A DNA stretch of 64,000 nt from Akkermansia muciniphila (GTDB lineage: Bacteria; Verrucomicrobiota; Verrucomicrobiia; Verrucomicrobiales; Akkermansiaceae): contig CANQLV010000013.1 in assembly GCA_947624785.1 (NCBI GenBank), forward strand, positions 1 to 64,000. The letters run 5' to 3'. Of the stretch, positions 53,611 through 64,000 are shown in pieces. The notes under the pieces are model-generated. The model ran no database searches, was not told where the DNA came from, and was given only the letters and a program-made list of their open reading frames with translations. Each line of letters begins with the position of its first letter. Position 1 is the stretch's first letter. A program made the translations under genes and the position numbers.

Positions 53611-54465
53611 CTACTTCTCGCCGAAATCATATTTCTCCGTCTTCCACAAGAACATGCGCCGGTACAGGTGGTATTCCGTCACGCAGAGGACGGGCATGCC
53701 GATGATTCCGATGAAGGGAAGCAGCCGGAACAGGTGGCGGCACAGGAAAAGCACCACCATCAGGAAACTTTCCCTGAATACGGTCATGTACAGGGAATAC
53801 GGGTTGATGAGCGTCCTCTTGTACAGGGAGGAGGCCAGCAGCGGCCCCAGGATGGGAATGACCCCCAGCACGACCACGGCCGCGAAGGTCCAGCCCCTGC
53901 GGCGGCCCACATACGCATCATACCGGTCCACGGATTGTTCACCCTGGAGCACCGCCTTTCCGCAGGCGGGGCAGCGCTGGTTCAGCGTAGGCTCATGGAG
54001 CGGCTGGCCGCAGTAGAAGCACCGCCGGTAGCTGCGGAGGACTTCCTCATGCCTTTTCCATCCGGTGGACGGAATCACGGTGCGCAGCCTGGAATAACCG
54101 ATCCAGTTCAGGGCGCGGGGAGAAGGGTTGGGCGTGCCGCACTTGGGGCAGTGCAGGCCGCACGGGTACATCATGGTGCCGCATTTGGAGCAGAAAATGC
54201 GGTGGTCGTATTCCCGGCGGCGGCAAAAGAGGTAGTAGGCCCCCAGGGCCAGGCCGCCCAGCAGACCCAGCGCGATCACCACCCACGGATACAGCAGGGA
54301 GTAGGCCACCAGGTATTCCGTCCAGGAGTGGTCGGACTGGTGCATGAGGGATTCCGGCCCGATGGGGTTCTGCGCCACGTCCGGAAGGCCGCTCACATAT
54401 TTTTCACCCATGTCCCTCAGCGGCCCCGCGGGGAGCCATTGTTGTATGGGAATGGGTTCTCTCAT
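53611..54465 (-). CDS. Zinc-ribbon membrane protein
   Basis: 284 residues. A hydrophobic helix near 55-80 (YSLLYPWVVIALGLLGGLAL) precedes three CxxC pairs: FCSKCGTM with HCPKCGTPN, then CFYCGQPL with RCPACGKAV, i.e. two zinc ribbons. Two or three further helices follow (GWTFAAVVVLGVIPILGPLL, FLMVVLFLCRHLFRLLPFIG, GMPVLCVTEYHLYRR). Similar zinc-ribbon membrane proteins have no assigned role. It is divergent from the GNAT gene by about 190 bases. Confidence 0.7.
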   Translation of the reverse strand: MREPIPIQQWLPAGPLRDMGEKYVSGLPDVAQNPIGPESLMHQSDHSWTEYLVAYSLLYPWVVIALGLLGGLALGAYYLFCRRREYDHRIFCSKCGTMMYPCGLHCPKCGTPNPSPRALNWIGYSRLRTVIPSTGWKRHEEVLRSYRRCFYCGQPLHEPTLNQRCPACGKAVLQGEQSVDRYDAYVGRRRGWTFAAVVVLGVIPILGPLLASSLYKRTLINPYSLYMTVFRESFLMVVLFLCRHLFRLLPFIGIIGMPVLCVTEYHLYRRMFLWKTEKYDFGEK

Positions 54466-54622
54466 GGTTTGGCATGCATGCAGGGTTCACAATACAGACA
54501 GGATTTCCCCCCGGTTTCCGTCAAAAAAGCCTGTGTCATCCAGCATACGGCGTCCCCGGCGGAATAGGGAGGGGAAAGTGGGCCATGGACGGGAATTTCC
54601 GCAGGGAACGTGGAAGAGGCCC

Positions 54623-54651
54623 TTTTCATCCGGGGCTTTTCCGTGTAATAT
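54623..54651 (+). promoter_or_regulatory. Predicted promoter of the GNAT gene, leaderless spacing
   Basis: TTTTCA (54623-54628), 17-base spacer, TAATAT (54646-54651), 7 bases to the ATG at 54659. Confidence 0.55.
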
Positions 54652-54658
54652 CCCCGCC

Positions 54659-55159
54659 ATGCCAACACTCCGCCAAGCCGCCAAGGACGACATCATGCTG
54701 ATTCATGAACTGGCCCTCCAGGCTTTTCCGGCCACTTACCGGGACCTCCTTTCCCGGGAGCAGATGGATTTCATGATGGACTGGATGTATTCCCCCGCCA
54801 ATCTGGAGAAGCAGATGGAGGAAGGGCATGTGTATTTCATCGCCTCCCACGAGGGGGAGGACTGCGGCTACCTGTCCGTCCAGCCGGAAGGCCCCGGCAT
54901 TTTCCATTTGCAGAAAATTTATGTTCTGCCCGGCTTCCAGGGGCTGCACATCGGCAGCTACCTGTTCCGCCAGGCCATCAGCTACATCAGGAGCATCCAT
55001 CCGGAACCGTGCCTGATGCGCCTGAACGTGAACCGCTACAATACCCGGGCGGTGGAGTTCTACCGGCGCATGGGGATGCGGGAACTGGAACGCGGGGATT
55101 TCCACATCGGCCACGGGTATTACATGACGGATTACATCATGGGGCTGGATATTGCCTGA
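54659..55159 (+). CDS. GNAT-family N-acetyltransferase
   Basis: 166 residues. MPTLRQAAKDDIMLIHELAL is the N-terminal strand-helix, LQKIYVLPGFQGLHIGSYLF carries the acetyl-CoA pyrophosphate loop (Q/RxxGxG-like, here FQGLHIG), and NVNRYNTRAVEFYRRMGM is the C-terminal motif. The substrate is unknown. A frame extending far upstream overlaps the neighbouring gene and promoter and is rejected. Single gene. Confidence 0.88.
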   Translation: MPTLRQAAKDDIMLIHELALQAFPATYRDLLSREQMDFMMDWMYSPANLEKQMEEGHVYFIASHEGEDCGYLSVQPEGPGIFHLQKIYVLPGFQGLHIGSYLFRQAISYIRSIHPEPCLMRLNVNRYNTRAVEFYRRMGMRELERGDFHIGHGYYMTDYIMGLDIA

Positions 55160-55273
55160 AGCGTTTTCCCGCGTGAACGGGCCGCCGGGCTTCCCCGGAC
55201 CGGAGGTCCGCAGCCCGTCGCGCAGGAACAGGCGGGACAGCCGGAGAGGGGTCCGCGGGCGCGCGCTTCCTTC

Positions 55274-55302
55274 TTGACACTCAATGCGGGATTCTGCATC
55301 AT
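55274..55302 (+). promoter_or_regulatory. Predicted promoter of the TlpA-like gene, leaderless spacing
   Basis: TTGACA (55274-55279, perfect), 17-base spacer, CATCAT (55297-55302), 7 bases to the ATG at 55310. Confidence 0.68.
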
Positions 55303-55309
55303 CCATCCT

Positions 55310-56320
55310 ATGAAACCCTTTACCGCCCTCATTCTGTCCGGCTCCGTTGCCGCCATGACGGTCCCGGCTTTCCTCCACGCGGCAGAGAACGGCAACGGCG
55401 CCAAAGTCACCTACCCATCCTTTGACGAAGGCAGCCACCTCCACGGGCCGAAAGTCAAGGCTTCCGACCTGAAGGGGAAGGTGGTGTTTTTTGAGTACTG
55501 GGGGATCAACTGCCCTCCCTGCATCGCCAGCATGCCGCATTTGCAGGAATTGCAGGACAAATTCCAGTCCAAGGGTTTCACCGTGGTTGGCAGCCACCGC
55601 CAGGGGCTGACCCCCAGGGTGAAGCAGTTCCTGGAGGAAAAGAAGATTACCTTCCCCGTCTATCAGGGGCTGGATATTCCGGCGGCCTCCTGCCCGGGCG
55701 GCCTGCCGCATGCGGTGCTGATCGGGGCCAACGGGAAGGTGGTGGCCAAGGGGCATCCCACCCAGCTTTACGACCTGGTGAAAAAGGAGGTGATGAAGGT
55801 GGAACGCGGCCTTCCCATCCTGGAAGGCGTGGAGCTGGACAAGTACAAGTCCCTCTCCAAGACAGTCGTTTCCAACGGCAGCAACATCGAGTCCAAGATC
55901 ACGCCCCTGCGGAAGAAAACGGATGACGAGGAGGCCCAGGCCGTCTGCGCCGCTTTTGACGAATGGCTGGGAGACGCCAAGGACATGGTGCAGGCCCAGA
56001 TCCAGTCCAACCCGCTGGAAGCGGTGGCGGCCATCACGCGCCTCAAGACGGCGGTCCCCTCCGTCAAGGAGTTCGACGAACCCCTGGCGACCCTGAAGGC
56101 GAACAAGGACCTGCCGAAGCTGGCCGACCTGAACAAGAAGATTTCCGCCCTGGAACAGCGCAAGGCGAAAGGGCGAAAGGTATCCGAGTCCGACCTCAAA
56201 TCCCTGACGCAGGCCGTGGACAAGTTTACGGAGTCCGACAACGAAGCCACTCAGACCGTTGCCGCCAATCTGAAGAAGAGCCTTTCCTCCCTGGCCGTGC
56301 CGGAAGCTCCCGAGAAATAG
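55310..56320 (+). CDS. Exported TlpA/thioredoxin-like protein with helical C-terminal extension
   Basis: 336 residues. Signal peptide MKPFTALILSGSVAAMTVPA ending near 26. Residues about 45-165 are a thioredoxin fold of the TlpA/AhpC type: KGKVVFFEYWGINCPPCIAS includes the redox pair C-P-P-C, and GGLPHAVLIGANGKVV carries the cis-Pro. Residues 180-336 are charged and helical and unrelated to the fold; they could mediate partner binding. Likely reduces periplasmic disulphides. A TTG start at 55274 is part of the -35 box. A strong terminator follows. Confidence 0.87.
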   Translation: MKPFTALILSGSVAAMTVPAFLHAAENGNGAKVTYPSFDEGSHLHGPKVKASDLKGKVVFFEYWGINCPPCIASMPHLQELQDKFQSKGFTVVGSHRQGLTPRVKQFLEEKKITFPVYQGLDIPAASCPGGLPHAVLIGANGKVVAKGHPTQLYDLVKKEVMKVERGLPILEGVELDKYKSLSKTVVSNGSNIESKITPLRKKTDDEEAQAVCAAFDEWLGDAKDMVQAQIQSNPLEAVAAITRLKTAVPSVKEFDEPLATLKANKDLPKLADLNKKISALEQRKAKGRKVSESDLKSLTQAVDKFTESDNEATQTVAANLKKSLSSLAVPEAPEK

Positions 56321-56354
56321 CCCTTTCCGCCAAACGGCCATCCCTTCTTCCCCG

Positions 56355-56386
56355 GCAGGCGTCTACGGACGCCTGCTTCTTTTTTC
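56355..56386 (+). terminator. Intrinsic terminator of the TlpA-like gene
   Basis: Arms GCAGGCGTC (56355-56363) and GACGCCTGC (56368-56376) with a TACG loop and TTCTTTTTT. The stem overlaps the stop codon of the convergent TfoX-like gene. Confidence 0.92.
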
Positions 56387-56722
56387 TCCAGACGTTTTTT
56401 TCTTCTTCCCCGCCAGAACCTCCGGAGCCGCCAGAACGGAACACGTCTCCCTGACCAAGGAGGAGAGAGCCCGGTCATTATCCAGTTCCGTCATCAGGAA
56501 ATGCGGCCTTGCGCCGGGATAGGGGCTGCCTTGTTCCTGCCGCGGCAGCATGTTCAGACCCGGTTCCGTGATCTTGACATATAATTGGTTGTCACATACC
56601 AGTCCGAAAAACTTCCGGTCACAGTACAGGCCGTATTCCCCAAACATTTTTTTGAAGGATATATCCCCGGCATGCCGGAGCTGGAAACAGATATATTCTA
56701 CAACATCCGGGGAAGAGGCCAT
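56363..56722 (-). CDS. TfoX N-terminal-domain-like protein
   Basis: 119 residues from the ATG at 56722. VVEYICFQLRHAGDISFKKM and FGEYGLYCDRKFFGLVCDNQ, then LYVKITEPG, match the TfoX_N domain (GEYGLY then a V-D-LYVK segment). The C-terminal domain of competence regulator TfoX is absent; the chain ends in a basic tail (GKKKKTSGEKRSRR). Stand-alone TfoX_N proteins have no settled function. ATGs at 56764 and 56737 are possible but give N-termini unlike the family. Confidence 0.82.
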   Translation of the reverse strand: MASSPDVVEYICFQLRHAGDISFKKMFGEYGLYCDRKFFGLVCDNQLYVKITEPGLNMLPRQEQGSPYPGARPHFLMTELDNDRALSSLVRETCSVLAAPEVLAGKKKKTSGEKRSRRP

Positions 56723-56992
56723 GCCCCATGCTCTCATACCTGCCCCGCCTTCTGCAAGCAGCAAACCCCAGTGTGCGGCCCACCGGATCGGAAATCTCCG
56801 GCACGGCGCGGCCTCCCGCGCTCTTCCGCCGGGATTTCCGCATCCCGGAACGCTCCGTTTTCCACGGATTCCGGATCCGGAACCCTACACCTTTTCCAGA
56901 GGCAGGCGCAGGAGCGGCCAAAAGACGGTTTTTACCCGTCCACGCGCATTTTTTCCCATCTTCCGGAATTCCGGCGGCGGTTCTAATAAACA

Positions 56993-57021
56993 TTGACACT
57001 GACGGCTAAAAACGCCATTAA
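56993..57021 (+). promoter_or_regulatory. Promoter of the cobalamin operon
   Basis: TTGACA (56993-56998, perfect), 17-base spacer, CATTAA (57016-57021). Transcription would start near 57028, at the 5' end of the riboswitch. The 56723-56992 stretch holds no gene I can support. Confidence 0.65.
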
Positions 57022-57027
57022 ACACGC

Positions 57028-57205
57028 CGAAGCAACGGGGAATTCCGTGAGAACCGGAAACAGTCGCGCTGCGGTATCGGGTTACAAACCCTCAAGGAAC
57101 GCTTTTCCGCCAGCGTTCCGGTCAGCCAGTCCTCCCATTCCGGAGGGTGAAGGCGAGGGGGAGGTTGGAGACCCGGAGTCCGAATATCCTTGCTCCGGTT
57201 CACCA
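57028..57205 (+). promoter_or_regulatory. Cobalamin (AdoCbl-type) riboswitch
   Basis: The leader upstream of cbiK carries the conserved order of a B12 riboswitch core: GGGGAATTCCGTGAGAA, CCGGAAACAGTCGCGCTGCG, and about 100 bases later a GGAGACCC / GAGTCCGAATATCC block. Bases 57162-57172 and nearby show paired GC arms. It would reduce expression of the whole downstream operon when cobalamin is abundant. Boundaries are approximate; the class call is by pattern matching and by the genes it precedes. Confidence 0.8.
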
Positions 57206-57219
57206 TACCTTATCAACGC

Positions 57220-60129
<2,910 letters not shown>

Positions 60130-60135
60130 CTTTTC

Positions 60136-60798
60136 ATGACCGCCGAATTTAACATCCGCTGGGACATGCCCCCCGCCGCCATCGAGGCAGAGAGTTTTGC
60201 AACCATTGAACGGGAGTTCCGGGGCTGGAAAGAGCTGCCGCCTGCCGAATGGAAGGTCATGCGGAGGCTCATCCACACTACGGCGGACCTTTCCATAGGC
60301 ACAGGGCTGGCGTTCCGCCATGACCCCATTCCCTCCGCCCTGGAGGCGCTCCGCAGGCACTGCCCCATCTTCTGCGATTCCAACATGATCCGCGCCGGAC
60401 TTTCCGTGGAACGGCTGAGGCGCGCCCATCCCGGCTACGCCCGGGAGGACATCCACTGCCATATTTCCGATGCCGACATTGCGGAACAGGCCAAATCCAC
60501 AGGCAGGACGCGCGCCATCTGCGCCGCGGAAAAAGCGCGCCCCATCCTGGACGGAGCCATCGTCCTCATCGGGAACGCCCCCCTTTCCCTGGCCCGCATC
60601 GCCCGGTACGCGCTGGAGGAAGGCGTGAGGCCCGCCCTGATCGTAGGCATGCCGGTGGGCTTCGTCAACGTGGTGGAGTCCAAGCTGCTGACCGGAACGT
60701 GCCCCGTCCCTCAGATCGTGCTGGACGGGCGGCGCGGCGGCAGCGCCCTGGCCGTCACCACCCTGCACGCCATTCTGGAAAACCTGTCCGCCTCCTAA
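60136..60798 (+). CDS. cbiC: Cobalt-precorrin-8 methylmutase
   Basis: Moves the methyl group from C11 to C12 to give cobyrinate. 220 residues. The catalytic His is in MRRLIHTTADLSIGTGLAF; FCDSNMIRAGL, RPALIVGMPVGFVNVVESK and the final GGSALAVTTLHAIL are family motifs. 32 bases separate it from cbiD. Confidence 0.95.
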   Translation: MTAEFNIRWDMPPAAIEAESFATIEREFRGWKELPPAEWKVMRRLIHTTADLSIGTGLAFRHDPIPSALEALRRHCPIFCDSNMIRAGLSVERLRRAHPGYAREDIHCHISDADIAEQAKSTGRTRAICAAEKARPILDGAIVLIGNAPLSLARIARYALEEGVRPALIVGMPVGFVNVVESKLLTGTCPVPQIVLDGRRGGSALAVTTLHAILENLSAS

Positions 60799-60830
60799 GC
60801 TTCCCGCATTCCAAAAAGCCGTCCCCATCC

Positions 60831-61949
60831 ATGTCCGCCCCCCTCCGCCAGCCGCTCCGGAAAGGATTTTCCACAGGAGCCAATGCCGCCGCCGCCATCA
60901 CGGCCGCGTGGAAAACGCTGAACGGGGAAAAAATCAACGGGCCTCTTCCCCTGCTTTTCCCGGACGGGGAGACGAGAATGCTTCCTCTGGCAGACAGCGC
61001 GCCGGGGTTCGCCCGCATCGTCAAGGACGGCGGGGACGATCCGGACTGCACCCATGGCGCCGTGCTGGAAGCACGCGTAAGCGCAGCCGTGCCGGAGCAG
61101 GCCGCCCCGGAAGATTATCTCCTGCCCATCGGCCGGGCCCTCCTCATCCTGCGCTCCGGCGGCGGCATAGGCCTGTGCACGCTGCCGGGCCTGGACTGCG
61201 AACAGCACAAATGGGCCATCAACCACGGACCGCGGCGCATGATGATGGACAACCTGGCCCGCGCCGGGATGCGGGAAGGGTGCTGGCTGGCGGAAATCAC
61301 CGTGCGGGACGGAGAAAAGCTTGCCGGGAAAACGCTCAATCCCCTGCTTGGCGTGGTGGGGGGCATCTCCATTCTGGGCACCAGCGGCATCGTGCGCCCG
61401 TACAGCCATGAAGCCTATATCGCCACCATCCGCATCTGCGTGCGCTCCACCCGGCTTTCCGGCTTCAGGAAGGCTGTGTTCTGCACGGGGGGGCGCACCG
61501 CCGCGCTGGCGAAGTCCCTCCTGCCGGAATACCCCTCCATCTCCTTCATCTGCATCGGGGACTTTATTGCGGAAAGCCTGCAAAGCGCGGGGGAGCAGGG
61601 GATGGAGGAAGCCGTGGTAGCCTGCATGCCGGGCAAGCTCTGCAAGTACGCCGCCGGATTCGCCAACACCCACGCCCACAAGGTGGCCCAGGACATGCCT
61701 CTTTTTCTCCGCACGGCGGAACGCCACGCGCCGCTCTCCGAGGAGGCGCGCCGGGGCATCCTGGCCTGTTCCTCCGTCCGCCAGGCGCTCGCCCTGACGC
61801 CGGAAGAGGCGCACCTTTCCATCTACCGCGGCCTCGCCGCAGAAGCGCAGCTCCAGTTCCAGCGCCACGTGCCCGGCCTTCCCGTCCGTTTCCTGATTTC
61901 CGGCTTCTCCGGCAACCTTCTTCTGGACATACCTCCATGCCTCCACTGA
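60831..61949 (+). CDS. cbiD: Cobalt-precorrin-5B C1-methyltransferase
   Basis: 372 residues from the ATG at 60831; a frame 44 codons longer overlaps cbiC and is rejected. LRKGFSTGANAAAAITAAWK is the N-terminal motif (usual form RxGxTTGACA). KDGGDDPDCTHGAVLEA and GTSGIVRPYSHEAYIATIRI are diagnostic. CbiD marks the anaerobic pathway. Overlaps cbiET by 13 bases. Confidence 0.95.
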   Translation: MSAPLRQPLRKGFSTGANAAAAITAAWKTLNGEKINGPLPLLFPDGETRMLPLADSAPGFARIVKDGGDDPDCTHGAVLEARVSAAVPEQAAPEDYLLPIGRALLILRSGGGIGLCTLPGLDCEQHKWAINHGPRRMMMDNLARAGMREGCWLAEITVRDGEKLAGKTLNPLLGVVGGISILGTSGIVRPYSHEAYIATIRICVRSTRLSGFRKAVFCTGGRTAALAKSLLPEYPSISFICIGDFIAESLQSAGEQGMEEAVVACMPGKLCKYAAGFANTHAHKVAQDMPLFLRTAERHAPLSEEARRGILACSSVRQALALTPEEAHLSIYRGLAAEAQLQFQRHVPGLPVRFLISGFSGNLLLDIPPCLH

Positions 61950-63154
61950 CTATCTTTTCCTGCGGCACAGGCCCGCTTCAGCCGTCCCCGGCCCTGCTTG
62001 ACAAACTGGCAGAGGCGCAGAGCATTTACGCTTCCTCCACCCTGCTGGAAGCCTGCCCCTCTTCCAATGCCCGGCTCATCCCCATCGGCAGGAACGCCAG
62101 GGAACAGGCGCGGGAAGCCCTGGAAGAAGCGCGGCACGGCAACAAGGTGGTGGTGCTGGCCTCCGGAGACGCCCTGTTCCATGGCATGGGCGGCACACTC
62201 CAATCCCTGGCCTGTGACGGAGACCGGCTGGAATTCATCCCCGCCCCCACGGCCTTCCAGGCCCTGTTCCACCGCCTGGGCATGCCGTGGGACCGCGCCC
62301 GCTGCTTCAGCGCGCACAGCACGGAATACATCCCGTGGGGGGAAATTCTGGCCCAGCCGCTCGCCGTCATCTACGGAGGCCATCCCTTCACCGCCTGCCG
62401 CCTGGCCGCGGCGGCCATGGAGTTCCATCCGGCAGCGGCGAAGCGTTCCGCCGTGGCGGCCCAATGCCTGGGAACGCCTGACGAGCGCATTATGCAAGGC
62501 CCCCTGGCGGAGCTGGCCAGGGAGGAATGCGCCCCCACCTCCATGCTCCTGCTGCTGCCGGACAAGCGCCCCGGAGCCGCGCCCGTCCTGCCGCTGGGAC
62601 TTCCCGCGGATTTTTATGAAAAGGAGAACAACCTGATTACGGCGGAGGAAGTGAGGGCGGTCATCCTGTCCAAGCTGCGCCTTCCGGCCTGGGGGGTACT
62701 GTGGGACGTGGGAGCCGGGAGCGGCTCCATCGGCCTGGAAGCCGCCGCCCTGCGCCCCGGACTTTCCGTGTACGGGCTGGAACGGCAGGCTAGCCGCCTG
62801 GAACTGATGCGCCGGAACTGCCGGCGCCTGGGCTGCGTGAACTACACCTGCATGCAGGGAGAAGCGCCGGAGGCCCTGGACGCGCTGCCCAAGCCCGACC
62901 GCGTTTTCACGGGGGGAGGGGGCGCCGCACTGGAATCCATCATGCAGGCCTGTTTTAAAGCCCTGAACCCCGCCGGCCTTCTGGTAGCCTCCGCCGTGAC
63001 CACGGAAAGCGAACACCTGCTTTACGGCTGGAACGCCGCCGCCCGCACGGGGATGTTCTCCCTGGACATCGCCTCCGAATCACCCATTGCCGGAACCTAC
63101 CATCATCTGCGGCACGGCAACCGCATCACCCTTTTCACTTATTCCCGCACATGA
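61937..63154 (+). CDS. cbiET: CbiE-CbiT fusion (precorrin-6Y C5,15-methyltransferase, decarboxylating)
   Basis: 405 residues. The N-terminal half (about 1-200) is CbiE: LTIFSCGTGPLQPSPALLDK, VVVLASGDALFHGMGGTLQS, SAHSTEYIPW. The C-terminal half (about 215-400) is CbiT: ITAEEVRAVILSKLRLP, LWDVGAGSGSIGLEAAALRP (SAM site), DRVFTGGGGAALESIM. The fused form corresponds to CobL. It methylates C5 and C15 and removes the C12 acetate carboxyl. The ATG of cbiF overlaps its stop (63151-63154). Confidence 0.94.
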   Translation: MPPLTIFSCGTGPLQPSPALLDKLAEAQSIYASSTLLEACPSSNARLIPIGRNAREQAREALEEARHGNKVVVLASGDALFHGMGGTLQSLACDGDRLEFIPAPTAFQALFHRLGMPWDRARCFSAHSTEYIPWGEILAQPLAVIYGGHPFTACRLAAAAMEFHPAAAKRSAVAAQCLGTPDERIMQGPLAELAREECAPTSMLLLLPDKRPGAAPVLPLGLPADFYEKENNLITAEEVRAVILSKLRLPAWGVLWDVGAGSGSIGLEAAALRPGLSVYGLERQASRLELMRRNCRRLGCVNYTCMQGEAPEALDALPKPDRVFTGGGGAALESIMQACFKALNPAGLLVASAVTTESEHLLYGWNAAARTGMFSLDIASESPIAGTYHHLRHGNRITLFTYSRT

Positions 63155-64000
63155 ATACCACCCGTTTTCCCATCCACTTCATAGGAGCCGGCCCCGGAGC
63201 CGAAGACCTGATTACCGAACGAGGCGCCGCCCTCCTGAAGGAGGCCGACGTAGTCGTGTATGCCGGGTCCCTGGTCAACCCGGGGCACCTCAAACGCTGC
63301 CGCCCGGAGGCGGAACTTCATGACAGCGCCAGAATGAACCTGGAGGAACAGGTGGAGGTGATGGCACGGAGCGTGCTGGAAGGAAAAAAAGTGGTGCGCC
63401 TCCACACGGGGGACCCCTCCATGTACGGAGCCGTCGCGGAGCAATTCGACCTTCTGGATAAAAAGGGAATTGAATCCATCGTGGTGCCGGGAGTCAGCAG
63501 CGTTTTTGCGGCGGCGGCGGCCCTGCGCACGGAACTGACCTATCCGGGAATCGCCCAGAGCCTGGTGCTGACGCGCACCCCGGGCAGAACGCCCATGCCC
63601 GCGGGAGAATCCTGCGAGGCCTTTGCCGGGACGGGAGCCACGCTGGCGTTCTTTCTCAGCGCGGGCAAGCTGGACGAATTGGCCGCACGGCTGGTCGCCG
63701 CAGGGAAATCCCCCGATACGGCGGCGGCCGTGGTGTACCGCGCCACGTGGCCGGATGAAAAAATCATCCGCGGCACGCTGTCCACCATCGCCGCGGAAGC
63801 GTCCCGCGCGGGCATCGGCAGGCAGGCCCTTATCCTGGTGGGAGACGCCATCGGCGCGCATGACTGCGGGCAGTCCCTGCTCTACCACGGCCAGTTCAGC
63901 CACGGCTACCGGAATGAGAAGGAAGACGAACGGTTCGACGGAAGCTGCGCGTTTTACGCCTTCACGGAAAAAGGAGTCCGCAAGGCGCAGGAGATTTCCC
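63151..64000 (+). CDS. cbiF: Cobalt-precorrin-4 C11-methyltransferase, apparently fused to CbiG (cut by window end)
   Basis: 283 codons visible, no stop before the window end. Residues about 1-250 are CbiF/CobM: FPIHFIGAGPGAEDLITERG, VVYAGSLVNPGHL, LHTGDPSMYGAVAEQ, VVPGVSSVFAAAAALRTELT, and LILVGDAIG then YHGQFSHGYR. After a short linker the frame continues FYAFTEKGVRKAQEIS, which resembles the start of CbiG (cobalt-precorrin-5A hydrolase). A CbiF-CbiG fusion is therefore likely. Coupled to cbiET by ATGA. Confidence 0.9.
   Translation, partial: MNTTRFPIHFIGAGPGAEDLITERGAALLKEADVVVYAGSLVNPGHLKRCRPEAELHDSARMNLEEQVEVMARSVLEGKKVVRLHTGDPSMYGAVAEQFDLLDKKGIESIVVPGVSSVFAAAAALRTELTYPGIAQSLVLTRTPGRTPMPAGESCEAFAGTGATLAFFLSAGKLDELAARLVAAGKSPDTAAAVVYRATWPDEKIIRGTLSTIAAEASRAGIGRQALILVGDAIGAHDCGQSLLYHGQFSHGYRNEKEDERFDGSCAFYAFTEKGVRKAQEIS

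Overview
This window looks like a chromosomal segment of an Akkermansia-type verrucomicrobium. The evidence is a GC-rich sequence, two surface proteins ending in a VPEPATASLGLLGL / LLLRRRR C-terminal sorting segment, several secreted mucin or amino-sugar glycosidases (two GH20 enzymes and one GH18 enzyme), and many signal-peptide and lipoprotein genes. A corrin-ring (vitamin B12) operon at the right edge would place it in an Akkermansia lineage able to make cobalamin rather than in the type strain; that placement is inference. No tRNA, rRNA, transposase, integrase or prophage gene was seen.

Layout. 1-1.5 kb: a heptanucleotide tandem repeat, a terminator and a PEP-CTERM-like protein. 1.5-9.2 kb: an OprB-type porin, then a membrane-bound [NiFe] hydrogenase operon (small subunit, large subunit, cytochrome b, maturation protease, HypA), then a beta-helical protein. 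9.3-10.03 kb: a type I-C-like CRISPR array of 12 repeats with no cas genes nearby. 10.9-19.6 kb: housekeeping and small regulatory genes, including a GH20 hexosaminidase, hisC, a nitroreductase, a GrpB-family protein, and a divergent locus of two very small genes facing an HTH regulator. 19.8-33.8 kb: a frameshifted SecD-P1-like gene, class I fumarase, a candidate small RNA, queD, a lipoprotein, a second GH20, ffh, nadA, a MidA-type methyltransferase and nuoBC. 33.8-39.1 kb: an RbsD-like lipoprotein, a small RNase III-like protein, menE and a large Sel1-repeat protein. 39.4-44.1 kb: a secreted GH18 enzyme beside a PEP-CTERM protein that shares its N-terminal domain type. 44.8-56.7 kb: Gfo/Idh/MocA oxidoreductase, oligopeptidase A, acetyltransferase, TPR protein, argS, a BamE-like lipoprotein, a zinc-ribbon membrane protein, a GNAT protein, a TlpA-like protein and a TfoX-like protein. 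57-64 kb: a cobalamin riboswitch followed by cbiK, cbiL, a membrane protein, cbiC, cbiD, cbiET and a cbiF reading on into cbiG, cut by the window end.

How the parts fit. The glycosidases, porin and surface proteins suit life on host glycans. Hydrogenase, fumarase, NuoBC, menE (menaquinone) and nadA belong to anaerobic respiration and redox metabolism. The B12 operon is the anaerobic (early cobalt) branch under riboswitch control.

The most unusual signals are: (a) at least ten genes whose predicted -10 box lies only 6-10 bases before the start codon, implying leaderless mRNAs; (b) 17-base palindromes that exactly fill the -35/-10 spacer of PEP-CTERM and other promoters; (c) a P-type-ATPase nucleotide-binding-like domain fused to the hydrogenase cytochrome b; (d) a promoter-to-terminator unit without a gene that looks like a small RNA; (e) an unassigned membrane protein translationally coupled inside the B12 operon.
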